NCBI RefSeq assembly: GCF_009933175.1
Contig: NZ_MAEJ01000001.1
Span: 518,238 to 582,237, forward strand
Direction of reading: 5' to 3'
Length of the DNA stretch: 64,000 bases
Source of the DNA: Candidatus Enterococcus huntleyi
GTDB lineage: Bacteria > Bacillota > Bacilli > Lactobacillales > Enterococcaceae
Part shown: positions 54,804 to 63,877 of the stretch, piece after piece
How positions within the stretch are numbered: position 1 is the stretch's first letter
How the letters are laid out: every line of letters begins with the position of its first letter
Position numbers and translations under genes: made by a program
The notes under the pieces: model-generated
Databases searched by the model: none
Seen by the model: only the letters and a program-made list of their open reading frames with translations
What the model was told of the DNA's origin: nothing

Positions 54804-55507
54804 TTCAAGTAACGGTGTGGAATGAGTTTCGTCATGAAAAAACGGATAAAGCGGTCCAAGATATGTATCCAAAAGGGATTCACGGACAGTTAGCGAGTTT
54901 CTTAGAGGAAGATTTTTCTGTTCGGACGGCGACTTTAGATGAGCCAGAACATGGGCTGACGGAAGAAGTTTTATCTGAGACGGATGTGCTCATTTGGTGG
55001 GGACATATGGCGCATGATGAAGTCAGCGATGAGATTGTTGCGCGCGTGCATCAACGTGTCTTGGAAGGAATGGGCCTGATTGTCCTACATTCTGGGCATT
55101 TTTCTAAGATTTTCAAAAAGCTAATGGGCACTTCCTGCGACTTAAAATGGCGTGAGGATGACCAGCATAGTCGGATTTGGAACGTCAATCCAAGTCACCC
55201 AATCGTTGAAGGTGTGGGCGAATATATTGAGTTAGAAAAAGAAGAAATGTATGGCGAGCACTTTGATATTCCAGCACCGGATGAAGTTGTTTTTATCAGC
55301 TGGTTCCCTGGTGGTGAAGTCTTCCGTAGTGGTGTGACTTATCGTCGCGGCAATGGCAAAATCTTCTATTTCCAACCAGGTCACGAAACGTATCCTTCCT
55401 ATTATAATGAGAAAGTGCAACGCGTGATCAAAAATGGTGTTCGCTGGTGCGCGCCAACTGAAAATGTCTATCCGTATTACGGACATTTTGATGCGCTAGA
55501 AAAATAA
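54800..55507 (+). CDS. ThuA-like domain protein
   Basis: A 235-residue protein of the ThuA family (class I glutamine-amidotransferase-like fold). [41 protein letters not shown] and the C-terminal [20 protein letters not shown] are typical. In Sinorhizobium, ThuA works with the dehydrogenase ThuB in trehalose and maltitol use, on 3-keto derivatives. The start overlaps the isomerase stop by 4 bases (ATGA). A GAGGAG site lies before the ATG. Confidence 0.9.
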   Translation: MIQVTVWNEFRHEKTDKAVQDMYPKGIHGQLASFLEEDFSVRTATLDEPEHGLTEEVLSETDVLIWWGHMAHDEVSDEIVARVHQRVLEGMGLIVLHSGHFSKIFKKLMGTSCDLKWREDDQHSRIWNVNPSHPIVEGVGEYIELEKEEMYGEHFDIPAPDEVVFISWFPGGEVFRSGVTYRRGNGKIFYFQPGHETYPSYYNEKVQRVIKNGVRWCAPTENVYPYYGHFDALEK

Positions 55508-55595
55508 GAAAAGCGAATCGAAATTAGGCAAAGTTAATAGAAGTGTTTAGTGATTATCAGAAGCTTATTAGAAGCAGAAGAGGAGAAAAATAAAA

Positions 55596-56564
55596 ATGAA
55601 ATTAGGCGTATTTACCCCTTTATTTAATAATTTAAGTTTTGAAGAAATGATTGATACTGTTTCAAAAGCGGGCTTACAAACCGTTGAGATTGGTACGGGG
55701 GGCTCACCTGGCGATGCCCATTTATCGATTGATAAATTATTGGCAAGTAGCGATGAACGGAAAGAGTATTTAGCAAAATTGGATGACAAAGGCTTGTCAA
55801 TCTCGGCCTTAAGCTGTCACAACAATCCAATCTCGCCATTAAAAGATGTTGCGGCTGAAGCGGATGAATTATTGAGAAAAACCATCAAGCTTGCGAGTCT
55901 GATGAATGTTCCCGTGGTCAATGGCTTCTCAGGAATTTCTGGCGGGAATCCGACTGATACACAAGTCAACTGGCCGGTTTTACCTTGGCCAACGGAATAC
56001 GATGATAACTACAATTATCAATGGGAGAAGAAATTAATTCCTTATTGGAAAGAAATCAATCATATTTCTGAAGATGCTGGTGTCAAGATTGGGATTGAAT
56101 TACACGGTGGTTTCTTATGCCACACGCCTTATACGATGCTTAAATTGCGTGAAGCAACTGGCAAAGCGATTGGCTGTAATTTAGATCCAAGTCATTTATG
56201 GTGGCAAGGAATTGATCCAGTAGCGGCGATTAAAATCTTAGGTGAAGCAGACGCGATTCACCATTTCCATGCGAAAGATACCTATTTGGACCAAGACAAT
56301 ATCAATATGCACGGCTTAACCGATATGCAGCCGTATGGCAATGTCAAAACGCGGGCTTGGACCTTCCGTTCTGTTGGTTGTGGTCATGATTTGCAAGTTT
56401 GGTCAGATATGATTTCAGCGTTGCGCATTTACGGCTACGATTATGTCTTGAGTATTGAACACGAAGACCCAATCATGTCGATTGACGAAGGTTTAACGCG
56501 CGCGATTACTAATTTGAAGAGCATCATGATTAAAGATCAGCCAGCTGAGATGTGGTGGGTTTAG
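55596..56564 (+). CDS. Large TIM-barrel sugar isomerase/epimerase family protein
   Basis: A 322-residue TIM-barrel protein. Metal-type ligands: IGIELHGG, NLDPSHLWW, HFHAKDT and SIEHEDP. MKLGVFTPLFNNLSFEEMID followed by VEIGTGGSPGDAH resembles the catalytic subunit of C-glycoside deglycosidases (CGD/DgpC type), which cleave 3-keto-C-glycosides, but the partner DUF6379-type subunit is not in this window. A plain sugar isomerase is the alternative. AGAGGAG precedes the ATG. It lies between the ThuA-like gene and the second dehydrogenase. Confidence 0.85.
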   Translation: MKLGVFTPLFNNLSFEEMIDTVSKAGLQTVEIGTGGSPGDAHLSIDKLLASSDERKEYLAKLDDKGLSISALSCHNNPISPLKDVAAEADELLRKTIKLASLMNVPVVNGFSGISGGNPTDTQVNWPVLPWPTEYDDNYNYQWEKKLIPYWKEINHISEDAGVKIGIELHGGFLCHTPYTMLKLREATGKAIGCNLDPSHLWWQGIDPVAAIKILGEADAIHHFHAKDTYLDQDNINMHGLTDMQPYGNVKTRAWTFRSVGCGHDLQVWSDMISALRIYGYDYVLSIEHEDPIMSIDEGLTRAITNLKSIMIKDQPAEMWWV

Positions 56565-56605
56565 TTCGTAATTAATTCGTTTAAAAGTAAGTCAAGTGAG
56601 GTGTG

Positions 56606-56649
56606 AAGCCTGAGGATAGTAGATTTCGTCTCGCTACTCACTCAGGCTT
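56606..56649 (+). other. Intergenic hairpin without T-run
   Basis: AAGCCTGAG pairs with CTCAGGCTT, with inner TAGTAG/CTACT. No T-run follows, so it may protect or separate mRNA parts between the isomerase and the second dehydrogenase rather than end transcription. Confidence 0.55.
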
Positions 56650-56678
56650 GCCAAATTAAAGAGAATCGAGGACAACAA

Positions 56679-57728
56679 ATGTCAGTAATTAATTTTGCCG
56701 TAGTTGGCTATGGTGGCATGGGTTCGTACCATGTCCATACGATTATGCCTAAAGAGTTGATTCATGTGAAAGGGACCTTTGATATTTCAGAGGAACGTCA
56801 AGCAGTTTCCGAGGAAAAGGGCCATTTTATCTATACAACCTATGAAGAAGTTTTGAACGATCCAGAGGTTGAAGCTGTCTTAATCGCGACGCCAAATGAT
56901 AGCCATAAAGACTTAGCGGTCCAAGCATTGCGTGCAGGAAAACATGTCGTGTGTGAGAAACCTGTGACCATGAATACGCAAGAGCTGGATGAAATTTTGG
57001 CCGTTTCAAAAGAAACCGGCAAGACCTTCATGGCGCATCAAAATAGACGCTGGGATCCAGATTTTCTGATTGTTCGCGAGTTGTACAAAAACAAACAGAT
57101 TGGTGATTTCTTCCAGATTGAATCACGCGTCCAAGGTGCCAACGGAATTCCTGGCGATTGGCGTCATCTGAAAGAACATGGTGGCGGGATGCTCCTTGAT
57201 TGGGGCGTTCATTTGCTAGATCAATTATTATTTATGATTGATAGCCCAGTGAAAACCGTCGCGGCTGACTTCAGCTACGTTTTAGGCGATGAAGTCGATG
57301 ATGGCGTGGCGACATTTTTAACTTTTGAAAACGGCGAAAAAGTCCTGATGGAAGTCGGAACAACCAACTTTATCAAACTACCTCGCTGGTATATCAAAGG
57401 CACAAAAGGTACTGCAGTAATTGAGGATTGGGACTTATCAGGCAAAATGGTCGTACCAACCTATGCGCCAGACGTGGTTGCACCAACACCAATTCAAGCC
57501 GGTGTCGGCCTAACAAAAACCATGGCACCACCTTCTGAAGAAGCAACCAAAGTGATGGACTTACCAAAAGGTGAAGCAGAATATCCTGAGTTTTATCAAA
57601 ACTTCTATGATGTCGTTCGCAACCAAGCCGAACCAGTCGTTAAAAATGAAGAAGTTCGCCGTGTCCTAAAATTGATTGAAACAATTTTTGAAGCCGGTGA
57701 AAAACAACAAGTATTGCCATTTGAATAA
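56679..57728 (+). CDS. Second Gfo/Idh/MocA family oxidoreductase
   Basis: A 349-residue oxidoreductase. AVVGYGGMGSYHVHTIM is the nucleotide-binding start, CEKPVTMN the EKP motif, and GGGMLLDWGVHLLDQL the C-terminal catalytic region. It is clearly different from the one at 52970, so the cluster encodes two redox steps. In oxidative glycoside cleavage, one dehydrogenase oxidises a hydroxyl and another can reduce the product, which fits a pair. GAGGA lies before the ATG. It ends the operon. Confidence 0.92.
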   Translation: MSVINFAVVGYGGMGSYHVHTIMPKELIHVKGTFDISEERQAVSEEKGHFIYTTYEEVLNDPEVEAVLIATPNDSHKDLAVQALRAGKHVVCEKPVTMNTQELDEILAVSKETGKTFMAHQNRRWDPDFLIVRELYKNKQIGDFFQIESRVQGANGIPGDWRHLKEHGGGMLLDWGVHLLDQLLFMIDSPVKTVAADFSYVLGDEVDDGVATFLTFENGEKVLMEVGTTNFIKLPRWYIKGTKGTAVIEDWDLSGKMVVPTYAPDVVAPTPIQAGVGLTKTMAPPSEEATKVMDLPKGEAEYPEFYQNFYDVVRNQAEPVVKNEEVRRVLKLIETIFEAGEKQQVLPFE

Positions 57729-57735
57729 AATGAAT

Positions 57736-57775
57736 GTCGATTTCTCAGAGATTATAGTTGGGGGATCGACTTTTT
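57736..57775 (+). terminator. Terminator of the dehydrogenase/isomerase operon
   Basis: GTCGAT pairs with ATCGAC over a 23-base loop, followed by five T residues. Confidence 0.6.
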
Positions 57776-57931
57776 GGTACTTATTATTTATCTGTATCCA
57801 TGTGTCGTATCTGAGATAGAAAGGTTCAAAAAATTATTCAAATAGTTAAAATTATAGCAAATGTGACATCCGATTTGTAAAGATATATAACACATCTGAA
57901 GGTAGTTTTGAATTCAAAAATCTAGAATATT

Positions 57932-58290
57932 TGCTGAAAGAAGACTAAATACATCTTCCCGATTTTTTCTTATGATTTTTAAGAGAGGCTTAGCTTTTGT
58001 ATTTTTTTGAAGAATAATAAATTAAAAGTCCAAAAATAATCCCCTGGAAATTAAGTACACTTAATTTTTAGGGGGAACTCTTCAATATAAATGGCAAAAT
58101 TTTCACTGGATTCTCTGCTGAAAGGAAAATAAAAACAACTTCCCAAAATTTTCTTATTATTTTTAAGAGAAACGTGATTTTTGTATTTTTTGAGAAAAAA
58201 TAAATTGAAAGTCCAAAATTACAGTCAAAAAATTTAAGTATAATTAATTTTTTGGGTAGCCTTACTATTAAGCGTCAAAATTCTTCAAAA
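57932..58290. repeat. AT-rich tandem duplication, about 184-bp unit
   Basis: Two copies begin with TGCTGAAAG at 57932 and 58116. Shared blocks in order are CATCTTCCC/CAACTTCCC, TTTTTAAGAGA, TTTTGTATTTTTT, AAATTAAAAGTCCAAAA and a palindrome whose arms are AAATTAAG and CTTAATTT in copy 1 and weaker in copy 2. No gene is present; the rest of 57776-58600 is AT-rich without visible features. Confidence 0.75.
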
Positions 58291-58582
58291 GTTAAAGAGA
58301 TCAAAATATTAAGTATACCAAATTTTTCGAGTTTTTCCGGTTTAGAAATTACTTTATACCTGAGTTAAGAAATGCTTGGCAAAGTAAGACTATGGAAAGA
58401 AAAAATAACAATGACTGATAATATTCTAGCTTTAATAATAGTATAAAAAAAGACTGCTTGTCAGAATATGAAAATTAGGGGCATTCAAAAAAGGTATCCA
58501 TGATTTCTCATCTTCCATGATAAACCAAACTTTCAAAAATACGTCTAGAATCTTAAGTAGTCTTGTAGAATCATAAACAAAA

Positions 58583-58600
58583 TATGCTATGATAGTTTTA
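58583..58600 (+). promoter_or_regulatory. Extended -10 promoter of the small membrane protein
   Basis: TGCTATGAT, an extended -10 element, lies about 50 bp before the ATG at 58640; the -35 region is poor. Confidence 0.45.
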
Positions 58601-58639
58601 TATATAAAAACGTTAGTTATACTATAAGGAGGGATTAAA

Positions 58640-58924
58640 ATGTGGTCAGCTTCTATTAAAATTGATTTAAAATCTACTGCAGTATATCTGTTGATTATCG
58701 TGCTTGGCGTAGTTTCCTATTTCATTAATGTTGGTAAAGGGGAAACTTTACAAAATATAATACATAATTTTACAATACCTACTTTATTCTTATTTATTGG
58801 ATTGTCTATTGAAGATATTCCTAAATGGGTAAACTATCTATCATTATTAATAGGAATCGCATTCTTAGTATATTTTTCGCTATACTATTTTATTGGTTTT
58901 CATAATCATCATTGGGGGAATTAA
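58640..58924 (+). CDS. Small hydrophobic membrane protein, unknown
   Basis: A 94-residue protein with three hydrophobic segments (about residues 12-30, 45-57 and 66-84) and a short tail ending in HNHHWGN. AAGGAGGG lies 7 bp before the ATG, strongly supporting translation. No family is recognised. The AT-rich surroundings and lack of partners suggest a recently acquired or fast-evolving gene. Confidence 0.75.
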   Translation: MWSASIKIDLKSTAVYLLIIVLGVVSYFINVGKGETLQNIIHNFTIPTLFLFIGLSIEDIPKWVNYLSLLIGIAFLVYFSLYYFIGFHNHHWGN

Positions 58925-58954
58925 CTAATAGGGAGTGCGCATAGCTACTAGTAT

Positions 58955-59051
58955 ATGTTCTTTCCTATTATTTTGGTAATTGCTTGATTGCACAAAATTA
59001 AAACTAAGAGAAATATTCTTGGAGAATTTCAGACTTCTCTATGAAAGAACA
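58955..59051 (+). other. Inverted repeat downstream of the small membrane protein
   Basis: ATGTTCTTTC and GAAAGAACAT are perfect 10-base complements about 80 bp apart, with AAATATTCT/AGAATTT between. It may fold in the 3' end of the small-protein mRNA. No gene is in 58925-59299. Confidence 0.4.
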
Positions 59052-59226
59052 TAGACTGGAATTATCGGAAAAGATGCCTTAATAAACAACTCAAATGTCC
59101 TTTTTTATATTAATCATTCTCAACAATAAAGGTTCTATTTTAAATAGGCTTATCGTGAGATACTCGCGCCGAATTATTAAATTGCCTGAGAAATTGTTTT
59201 GAAATATAGTCACTAGTAAAAGAGTG

Positions 59227-59235
59227 TGCTAAAAT
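59227..59235 (+). promoter_or_regulatory. Extended -10 promoter before ddl
   Basis: TGCTAAAAT with TG in the extended position; weak -35 (TAGTCA at 59207-59212). Confidence 0.5.
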
Positions 59236-59299
59236 GTGAGAGTAACTACTGAAAATAGCCAGAATCAATCACTTATTGGTGAAACAGGAGGAAAATCTT

Positions 59300-60379
59300 T
59301 TGAAGATTATTTTATTATACGGTGGACGTAGTGAAGAGCATGATGTCTCAATTTTATCTGCGTATTCTGTACTAAAAGCTGTCTATTACAACTATTATAA
59401 AGTTCAATTAGTGTTTATCAGTAAAGAGGGCCAATGGGTAGAAGGGCCACTATTAACAGAGGCGCCAAAGAGTGCAGACGCGCTTCGTTTAACTTGGGAT
59501 ACAAGTGGAGAACGGACAGAAGGCTTCACTGGTAAGCTGATTCACCCGGGTGCAATCCAAGAATCAGAAGAAGAAATCATCGTCTTTCCAGTCTTACATG
59601 GACCAAATGGTGAAGATGGGACTATCCAAGGCTTCTTAGAAACAATCAATGTACCATACGTGGGTGCTGGCGTCTTAACAAGTGCGTGCGCGATGGATAA
59701 AATTATGACTAAATATATTTTACAAGCAGCTGGCGTGCCACAGGTTCCTTATGTGCCGGTCCTTGAGAGTCAATGGAAAGAAAATCCACGGAAAGTTTTC
59801 GAACAGTGTGAAGGATCATTATTGTATCCGATGTTCATTAAGCCTGCTAACATGGGCTCGAGTGTTGGGATTACCCGTGCCGAGAATCGTGAAGAATTGC
59901 AAAATGGTTTGGCTGAAGCGTATCGTTTTGATTCAAGAGCGATTGTCGAACAAGGGATTGAAGCGCGCGAGATTGAAGTTGCAGTGTTGGGGAACGAAGA
60001 TGTTCGCACAACAACTCCTGGTGAAATTGTTAAAGATGTTGCGTTTTATGATTATAATTCAAAATATATTGATAACAAGATTACTATGCAAATTCCGGCT
60101 GAGATTCCGGCAGACGTGCAAGAGAAGGCTCAAAAATATGCAAAAATTGCTTATAAAATGTTGGGTGGCAGTGGCTTAAGTCGATGTGACTTCTTCTTAA
60201 CCAATAAAAATGAGTTATTCTTGAATGAATTAAATACGATGCCTGGCTTTACTCAATTTAGCATGTATCCAGTATTATGGGAAAATACCGGTCTTAAATA
60301 TAGTGATTTAATCGAAGAATTGATCCAATTAGGATTGAATCGTTACAAACAACGTCAAAGTTTTTTTGCGAATAAATAA
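59300..60379 (+). CDS. ddl: D-alanine--D-alanine ligase
   Basis: A 359-residue ATP-grasp enzyme that joins two D-alanines for peptidoglycan synthesis. LLYGGRSEEHDVSILSAYSV is the family start, HGPNGEDGTIQGFLE and GAGVLTSACAMDK follow, and NELNTMPGFTQFSMYP is the ATP/Mg end. The substrate loop reads DYNSKYIDNKI with Tyr, typical of D-Ala-D-Ala rather than D-Ala-D-Lac ligases. AGGAGG lies 8 bp before the TTG at 59300, which is the start; the longer frame from 59276 contains the ribosome binding site. murF follows after 75 bp. Confidence 0.95.
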   Translation: MKIILLYGGRSEEHDVSILSAYSVLKAVYYNYYKVQLVFISKEGQWVEGPLLTEAPKSADALRLTWDTSGERTEGFTGKLIHPGAIQESEEEIIVFPVLHGPNGEDGTIQGFLETINVPYVGAGVLTSACAMDKIMTKYILQAAGVPQVPYVPVLESQWKENPRKVFEQCEGSLLYPMFIKPANMGSSVGITRAENREELQNGLAEAYRFDSRAIVEQGIEAREIEVAVLGNEDVRTTTPGEIVKDVAFYDYNSKYIDNKITMQIPAEIPADVQEKAQKYAKIAYKMLGGSGLSRCDFFLTNKNELFLNELNTMPGFTQFSMYPVLWENTGLKYSDLIEELIQLGLNRYKQRQSFFANK

Positions 60380-60454
60380 AGATTTGGGGATGGAGCTTTT
60401 GTCAATTTTGACTAAATGTTTCATCCCTTCATTTTGAAGAAAAAGGTGAAAAAG

Positions 60455-61810
60455 ATGCAACTTACAATAGAAGAAGTCGTGCAAGCAGTGGAAGGAATCT
60501 ATACGGGTGCACCGGAAGTTGTGATTTCAGGTGTAGAATTCGATAGTCGAAAAATTGTCGCAGGAAATTTATTTGTGCCGTTAGCTGGTGCGCGGGATGG
60601 TCATGAATTTATTCAACAAGCGATTGAGAATGGGGCAGTGGCAACGTTTTGGTCACGACCTGTCGATGAAACGCTAGAGATTTCTGTCATCCAAGTGGCT
60701 GATCCATTAGTGGCGATGCAACAGTTGGCACGCTATTATTTAGAAAAAGTCGGGGCTGAAGTGGTGGCGATTACAGGCAGCAACGGCAAAACGACCACGA
60801 AGGATATGACGGAAGCGGTGCTTGCTCAAAAATTTGCGACCTACAAGACGCAAGGCAATTATAATAACAACATTGGCTTGCCATATACGATTTTGCATAT
60901 GCCAGAGACGACTGAAAAACTTATTCTAGAGATGGGTATGGATCATGCGGGGGAGATTGAAGAGCTTTCCTTATTGGCGAGACCAGCTGTTGCAGCAATT
61001 ACGATGATTGGCGAAGCGCATATCGAAAATTTAGGGTCACGTGAAGGCATTGCCAAGGCGAAAATGGAGATTGTTACGGGCTTGTCAGAGAATGGTTTGT
61101 TAGTGATTCCTTCTACTGAACCGTTACTCACGCCACTCGTGGCAGATTTACCGCAGACGATTAAAACCTTTGGATTACATGAGGCTGATGTGACGGCGAC
61201 GATTGTTTCTGAAGAGAAGACGCAGACAATCTTCAAGATTGGTGAGCAGGTCATGACGATTCCTGTGCCGGGAAGCTACAACGTGACGAATGCTTTAATC
61301 GCTTATCAAATTGGTTGCTGGTTTAACCTTTCAATCGAGCAGATTCAGACAGGCTTGGCGAATTTTCAATTGACGCAAAATCGGACACAGTGGGTGAAGG
61401 CGGGCAATGGTGCAGACATTTTAAGTGATGTCTACAATGCGAACCCGACGGCGATGGGCTTAGTCTTGGATACGGTCAGAAATCTAGAAACGACGGGGAA
61501 CAGAATTGCTGTCTTGGCGGATATGCTCGAGTTAGGTCCTGATTCAAAAATGATGCATGCCAGTATGGCAGAGCATGTAGATGCTTCTTTTGCTAAATTA
61601 TTTTTATACGGTGAAGAGATGACCGCTTTAAAAGCACGATTGTCCGAAGAACAGCCTGAGATGTGGGTGGAATTATTTGCTAAGGATCAAAAAGAGCAAT
61701 TAATTCAGTCACTGATTCAAACAATTCAGCCTACCGATATGGTGGTAATAAAGGGCAGCAACGGGATGGGGCTTGCTGAAGTTGTGAAAGAATTAGAAAA
61801 TATGAAATGA
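60455..61810 (+). CDS. murF: UDP-N-acetylmuramoyl-tripeptide--D-alanyl-D-alanine ligase
   Basis: A 451-residue Mur ligase that adds D-Ala-D-Ala to the UDP-MurNAc-tripeptide. The ATP loop ITGSNGKTTTKDM is near residue 108, NIGLPYTILHMPE and MIGEAHIENLGSREGIAKAK near 150-205, and LSDVYNANPTAM near 325. The start at 60455 is set by AAGGTGA and by family length; the upstream in-frame codons lie in the ddl-murF spacer. It uses the product of ddl and shares its transcript. Confidence 0.95.
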   Translation: MQLTIEEVVQAVEGIYTGAPEVVISGVEFDSRKIVAGNLFVPLAGARDGHEFIQQAIENGAVATFWSRPVDETLEISVIQVADPLVAMQQLARYYLEKVGAEVVAITGSNGKTTTKDMTEAVLAQKFATYKTQGNYNNNIGLPYTILHMPETTEKLILEMGMDHAGEIEELSLLARPAVAAITMIGEAHIENLGSREGIAKAKMEIVTGLSENGLLVIPSTEPLLTPLVADLPQTIKTFGLHEADVTATIVSEEKTQTIFKIGEQVMTIPVPGSYNVTNALIAYQIGCWFNLSIEQIQTGLANFQLTQNRTQWVKAGNGADILSDVYNANPTAMGLVLDTVRNLETTGNRIAVLADMLELGPDSKMMHASMAEHVDASFAKLFLYGEEMTALKARLSEEQPEMWVELFAKDQKEQLIQSLIQTIQPTDMVVIKGSNGMGLAEVVKELENMK

Positions 61811-61823
61811 AAAAGTATAAAAC

Positions 61824-61852
61824 TTGCTGAAAACAAGATAATATGATAGAAT
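61824..61852 (+). promoter_or_regulatory. Promoter of the cshA transcript
   Basis: TTGCTG at 61824-61829, 17-bp spacer, TAGAAT at 61847-61852. This leaves a leader of almost 290 nt before cshA, with several short inverted repeats (for example ACGAAG and CTTCGT) and no reading frame. Long leaders are common in cold-shock helicase genes. Confidence 0.6.
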
Positions 61853-62146
61853 AACCTATTGCCGAAAGATGAAGAAATTTAATTGGAACTATCTATATGA
61901 GAATAGATTTTTATATTGATAACGAAGCTGAACGAATCCCGTTTGGCTTTTCTAATGCCTGACTTCGTGAAGAGAATTTTTCGGTGGTGTCACGATAGCT
62001 GAGAATGCGCGGAACCATTAATGGCAATTGTAGACAAAAGACTTATTTTTCTCTTCAACTAAACGAATCGACGGGAGCCAGCAAGCGATTGAATAAATTG
62101 CAATAAGCTAAATCCTCAGTCAACAACTATCTTAGGAGGATACCAC

Positions 62147-63727
62147 TTGAAATTTAAAGAACTAAATTTATCACCAGAATTATTAGCAGCAGTAGAACGA
62201 GCAGGATTTGAGGAAGCAACACCGATCCAGGAAGCAACAATCTCTCTTGCCTTAGACGGCAGAGACGTGATTGGACAAGCCCAAACGGGGACTGGTAAAA
62301 CAGCCGCTTTCGGATTACCTATGTTGGAAAAGATTGATACGAATAATCGTGACCTACAAGGATTAGTAATTGCGCCAACGCGTGAATTAGCTATCCAAAC
62401 GCAAGAAGAATTGTTCCGTTTAGGTAAAGATAAAAAAATTCGTGTGCAAGCTGTCTACGGTGGTGCTGATATCGGCCGCCAAATTCGTGGCTTAAAAGAT
62501 CGTCCACATATCGTTGTCGGAACACCTGGCCGGATGCTTGACCATATCAACCGTCACACCCTAAAACTAGGCACAGTTCAAACGCTTGTTTTAGATGAAG
62601 CGGATGAAATGTTAAACATGGGCTTCTTAGAAGATATCGAAAAGATTATCTCGCAAGTCCCAAGTGAACGCCAAACATTATTATTCTCAGCAACAATGCC
62701 ACCAGCAATTAAGAGCATTGGTGTGAAATTCATGCAATCACCTGAGCATGTTCAAATTAAAACAAAAGAAATGACAGCAGACTTAATCGATCAGTATTAT
62801 GTACGCTCAAAAGATTTTGAAAAATTTGATATCATGACTCGTTTACTAGATGTTCAAACACCGGAATTAACGATTGTTTTCGGTCGTACAAAACGTCGTG
62901 TTGATGAATTAGCTCGTGGACTTGAAGCGCGTGGTTATCGTGCAGAAGGAATCCATGGCGATTTATCTCAACAAAAACGGATGAGCGTTTTACGTTCGTT
63001 CAAGAGTGGTCACTTAGACATTCTAGTGGCAACAGATGTAGCCGCTCGTGGTCTAGATATTTCTGGCGTAACTCACGTTTACAACTATGATATTCCTCAA
63101 GATCCAGAAAGCTATGTTCACCGTATTGGTCGGACTGGTCGTGCTGGTAAAGGCGGAATGTCAGTAACGTTTGTGACACCGAATGAGATGAGCTACTTAC
63201 ACGTTATCGAAAACTTAACCAAAAAACGCATGACTCCTCTACGTCCACCTTCTGAAAAAGAAGCTTTCAAAGGTCAATTAGGTGCGGCGATTGAAGAAGT
63301 TGAAACAAAACTTGAAGAAAACGGTCTAGATAAATATCTATCAGCATCAGATGATTTATTAGAAAAATATGAAGCGCAAGATTTAGTTGCGTTATTATTA
63401 AAAACTATTTCTAAAGACCCTTCAGATTCAGTGCCAGTTAAAATTACGCCAGAACGTCCATTGCCAGCCAATAAAAAAGGCTTTAACAAAAATGGCAAAC
63501 GTGGCGGAGGCGGGGGCGGCAATAATGGCCCACGTGCTCGTAAAGAGGGTGGCGGCGGCTACCGTGGCAAAGAAGGCGGCGGCAGTAGTTACCGTGGCAA
63601 CAAAAACAGCAAAAGCGGCGGCAACAGCAGCTACAACAACAAGAACGGCAATCGTCCATCAAATGGTGGCGGCAAACGTTCAAATGATAAAAAACGTGGC
63701 TTTGTAATCCGTAGCAACAACGACTAA
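62147..63727 (+). CDS. cshA: DEAD-box RNA helicase CshA
   Basis: A 526-residue ATP-dependent RNA helicase for RNA turnover, ribosome assembly and cold adaptation. Motifs in order: TPIQEATI (Q), AQTGTGKT (I), PTRELA (Ia), TPGR (Ib), DEAD (II, near residue 150), SAT (III), [10 protein letters not shown] (V) and [10 protein letters not shown] (VI). The C-terminal 90 residues are rich in Gly, Asn and Lys with RGG-like repeats and should bind RNA. TAGGAGGA lies before the TTG start at 62147. It ends with a strong terminator. Confidence 0.95.
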   Translation: MKFKELNLSPELLAAVERAGFEEATPIQEATISLALDGRDVIGQAQTGTGKTAAFGLPMLEKIDTNNRDLQGLVIAPTRELAIQTQEELFRLGKDKKIRVQAVYGGADIGRQIRGLKDRPHIVVGTPGRMLDHINRHTLKLGTVQTLVLDEADEMLNMGFLEDIEKIISQVPSERQTLLFSATMPPAIKSIGVKFMQSPEHVQIKTKEMTADLIDQYYVRSKDFEKFDIMTRLLDVQTPELTIVFGRTKRRVDELARGLEARGYRAEGIHGDLSQQKRMSVLRSFKSGHLDILVATDVAARGLDISGVTHVYNYDIPQDPESYVHRIGRTGRAGKGGMSVTFVTPNEMSYLHVIENLTKKRMTPLRPPSEKEAFKGQLGAAIEEVETKLEENGLDKYLSASDDLLEKYEAQDLVALLLKTISKDPSDSVPVKITPERPLPANKKGFNKNGKRGGGGGGNNGPRARKEGGGGYRGKEGGGSSYRGNKNSKSGGNSSYNNKNGNRPSNGGGKRSNDKKRGFVIRSNND

Positions 63728-63758
63728 TTACAAAGAATTACTGAATAAATTAGCCTAA

Positions 63759-63796
63759 GAAAATCTCTCGCTCAAACCGAGAGATTTTCTTTTTTT
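63759..63796 (+). terminator. Terminator after cshA
   Basis: GAAAATCTCTCG pairs perfectly with CGAGAGATTTTC, loop of seven, followed by seven T residues. Confidence 0.95.
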
Positions 63797-63877
63797 GTGA
63801 TATACAGGGTTATGAGTGGTTTTTCTTTTTTTTTTTGGTAGAATAGGAATATCTTAACTTTGGAGAACGAAAAAAAT

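Noticed and set aside
59300-60379. D-Ala-D-Lac ligase (VanA/B-like resistance)
   Set aside because: The substrate loop contains KYID typical of D-Ala-D-Ala ligases, and vanH/vanX genes are absent; the ddl-murF context is housekeeping.
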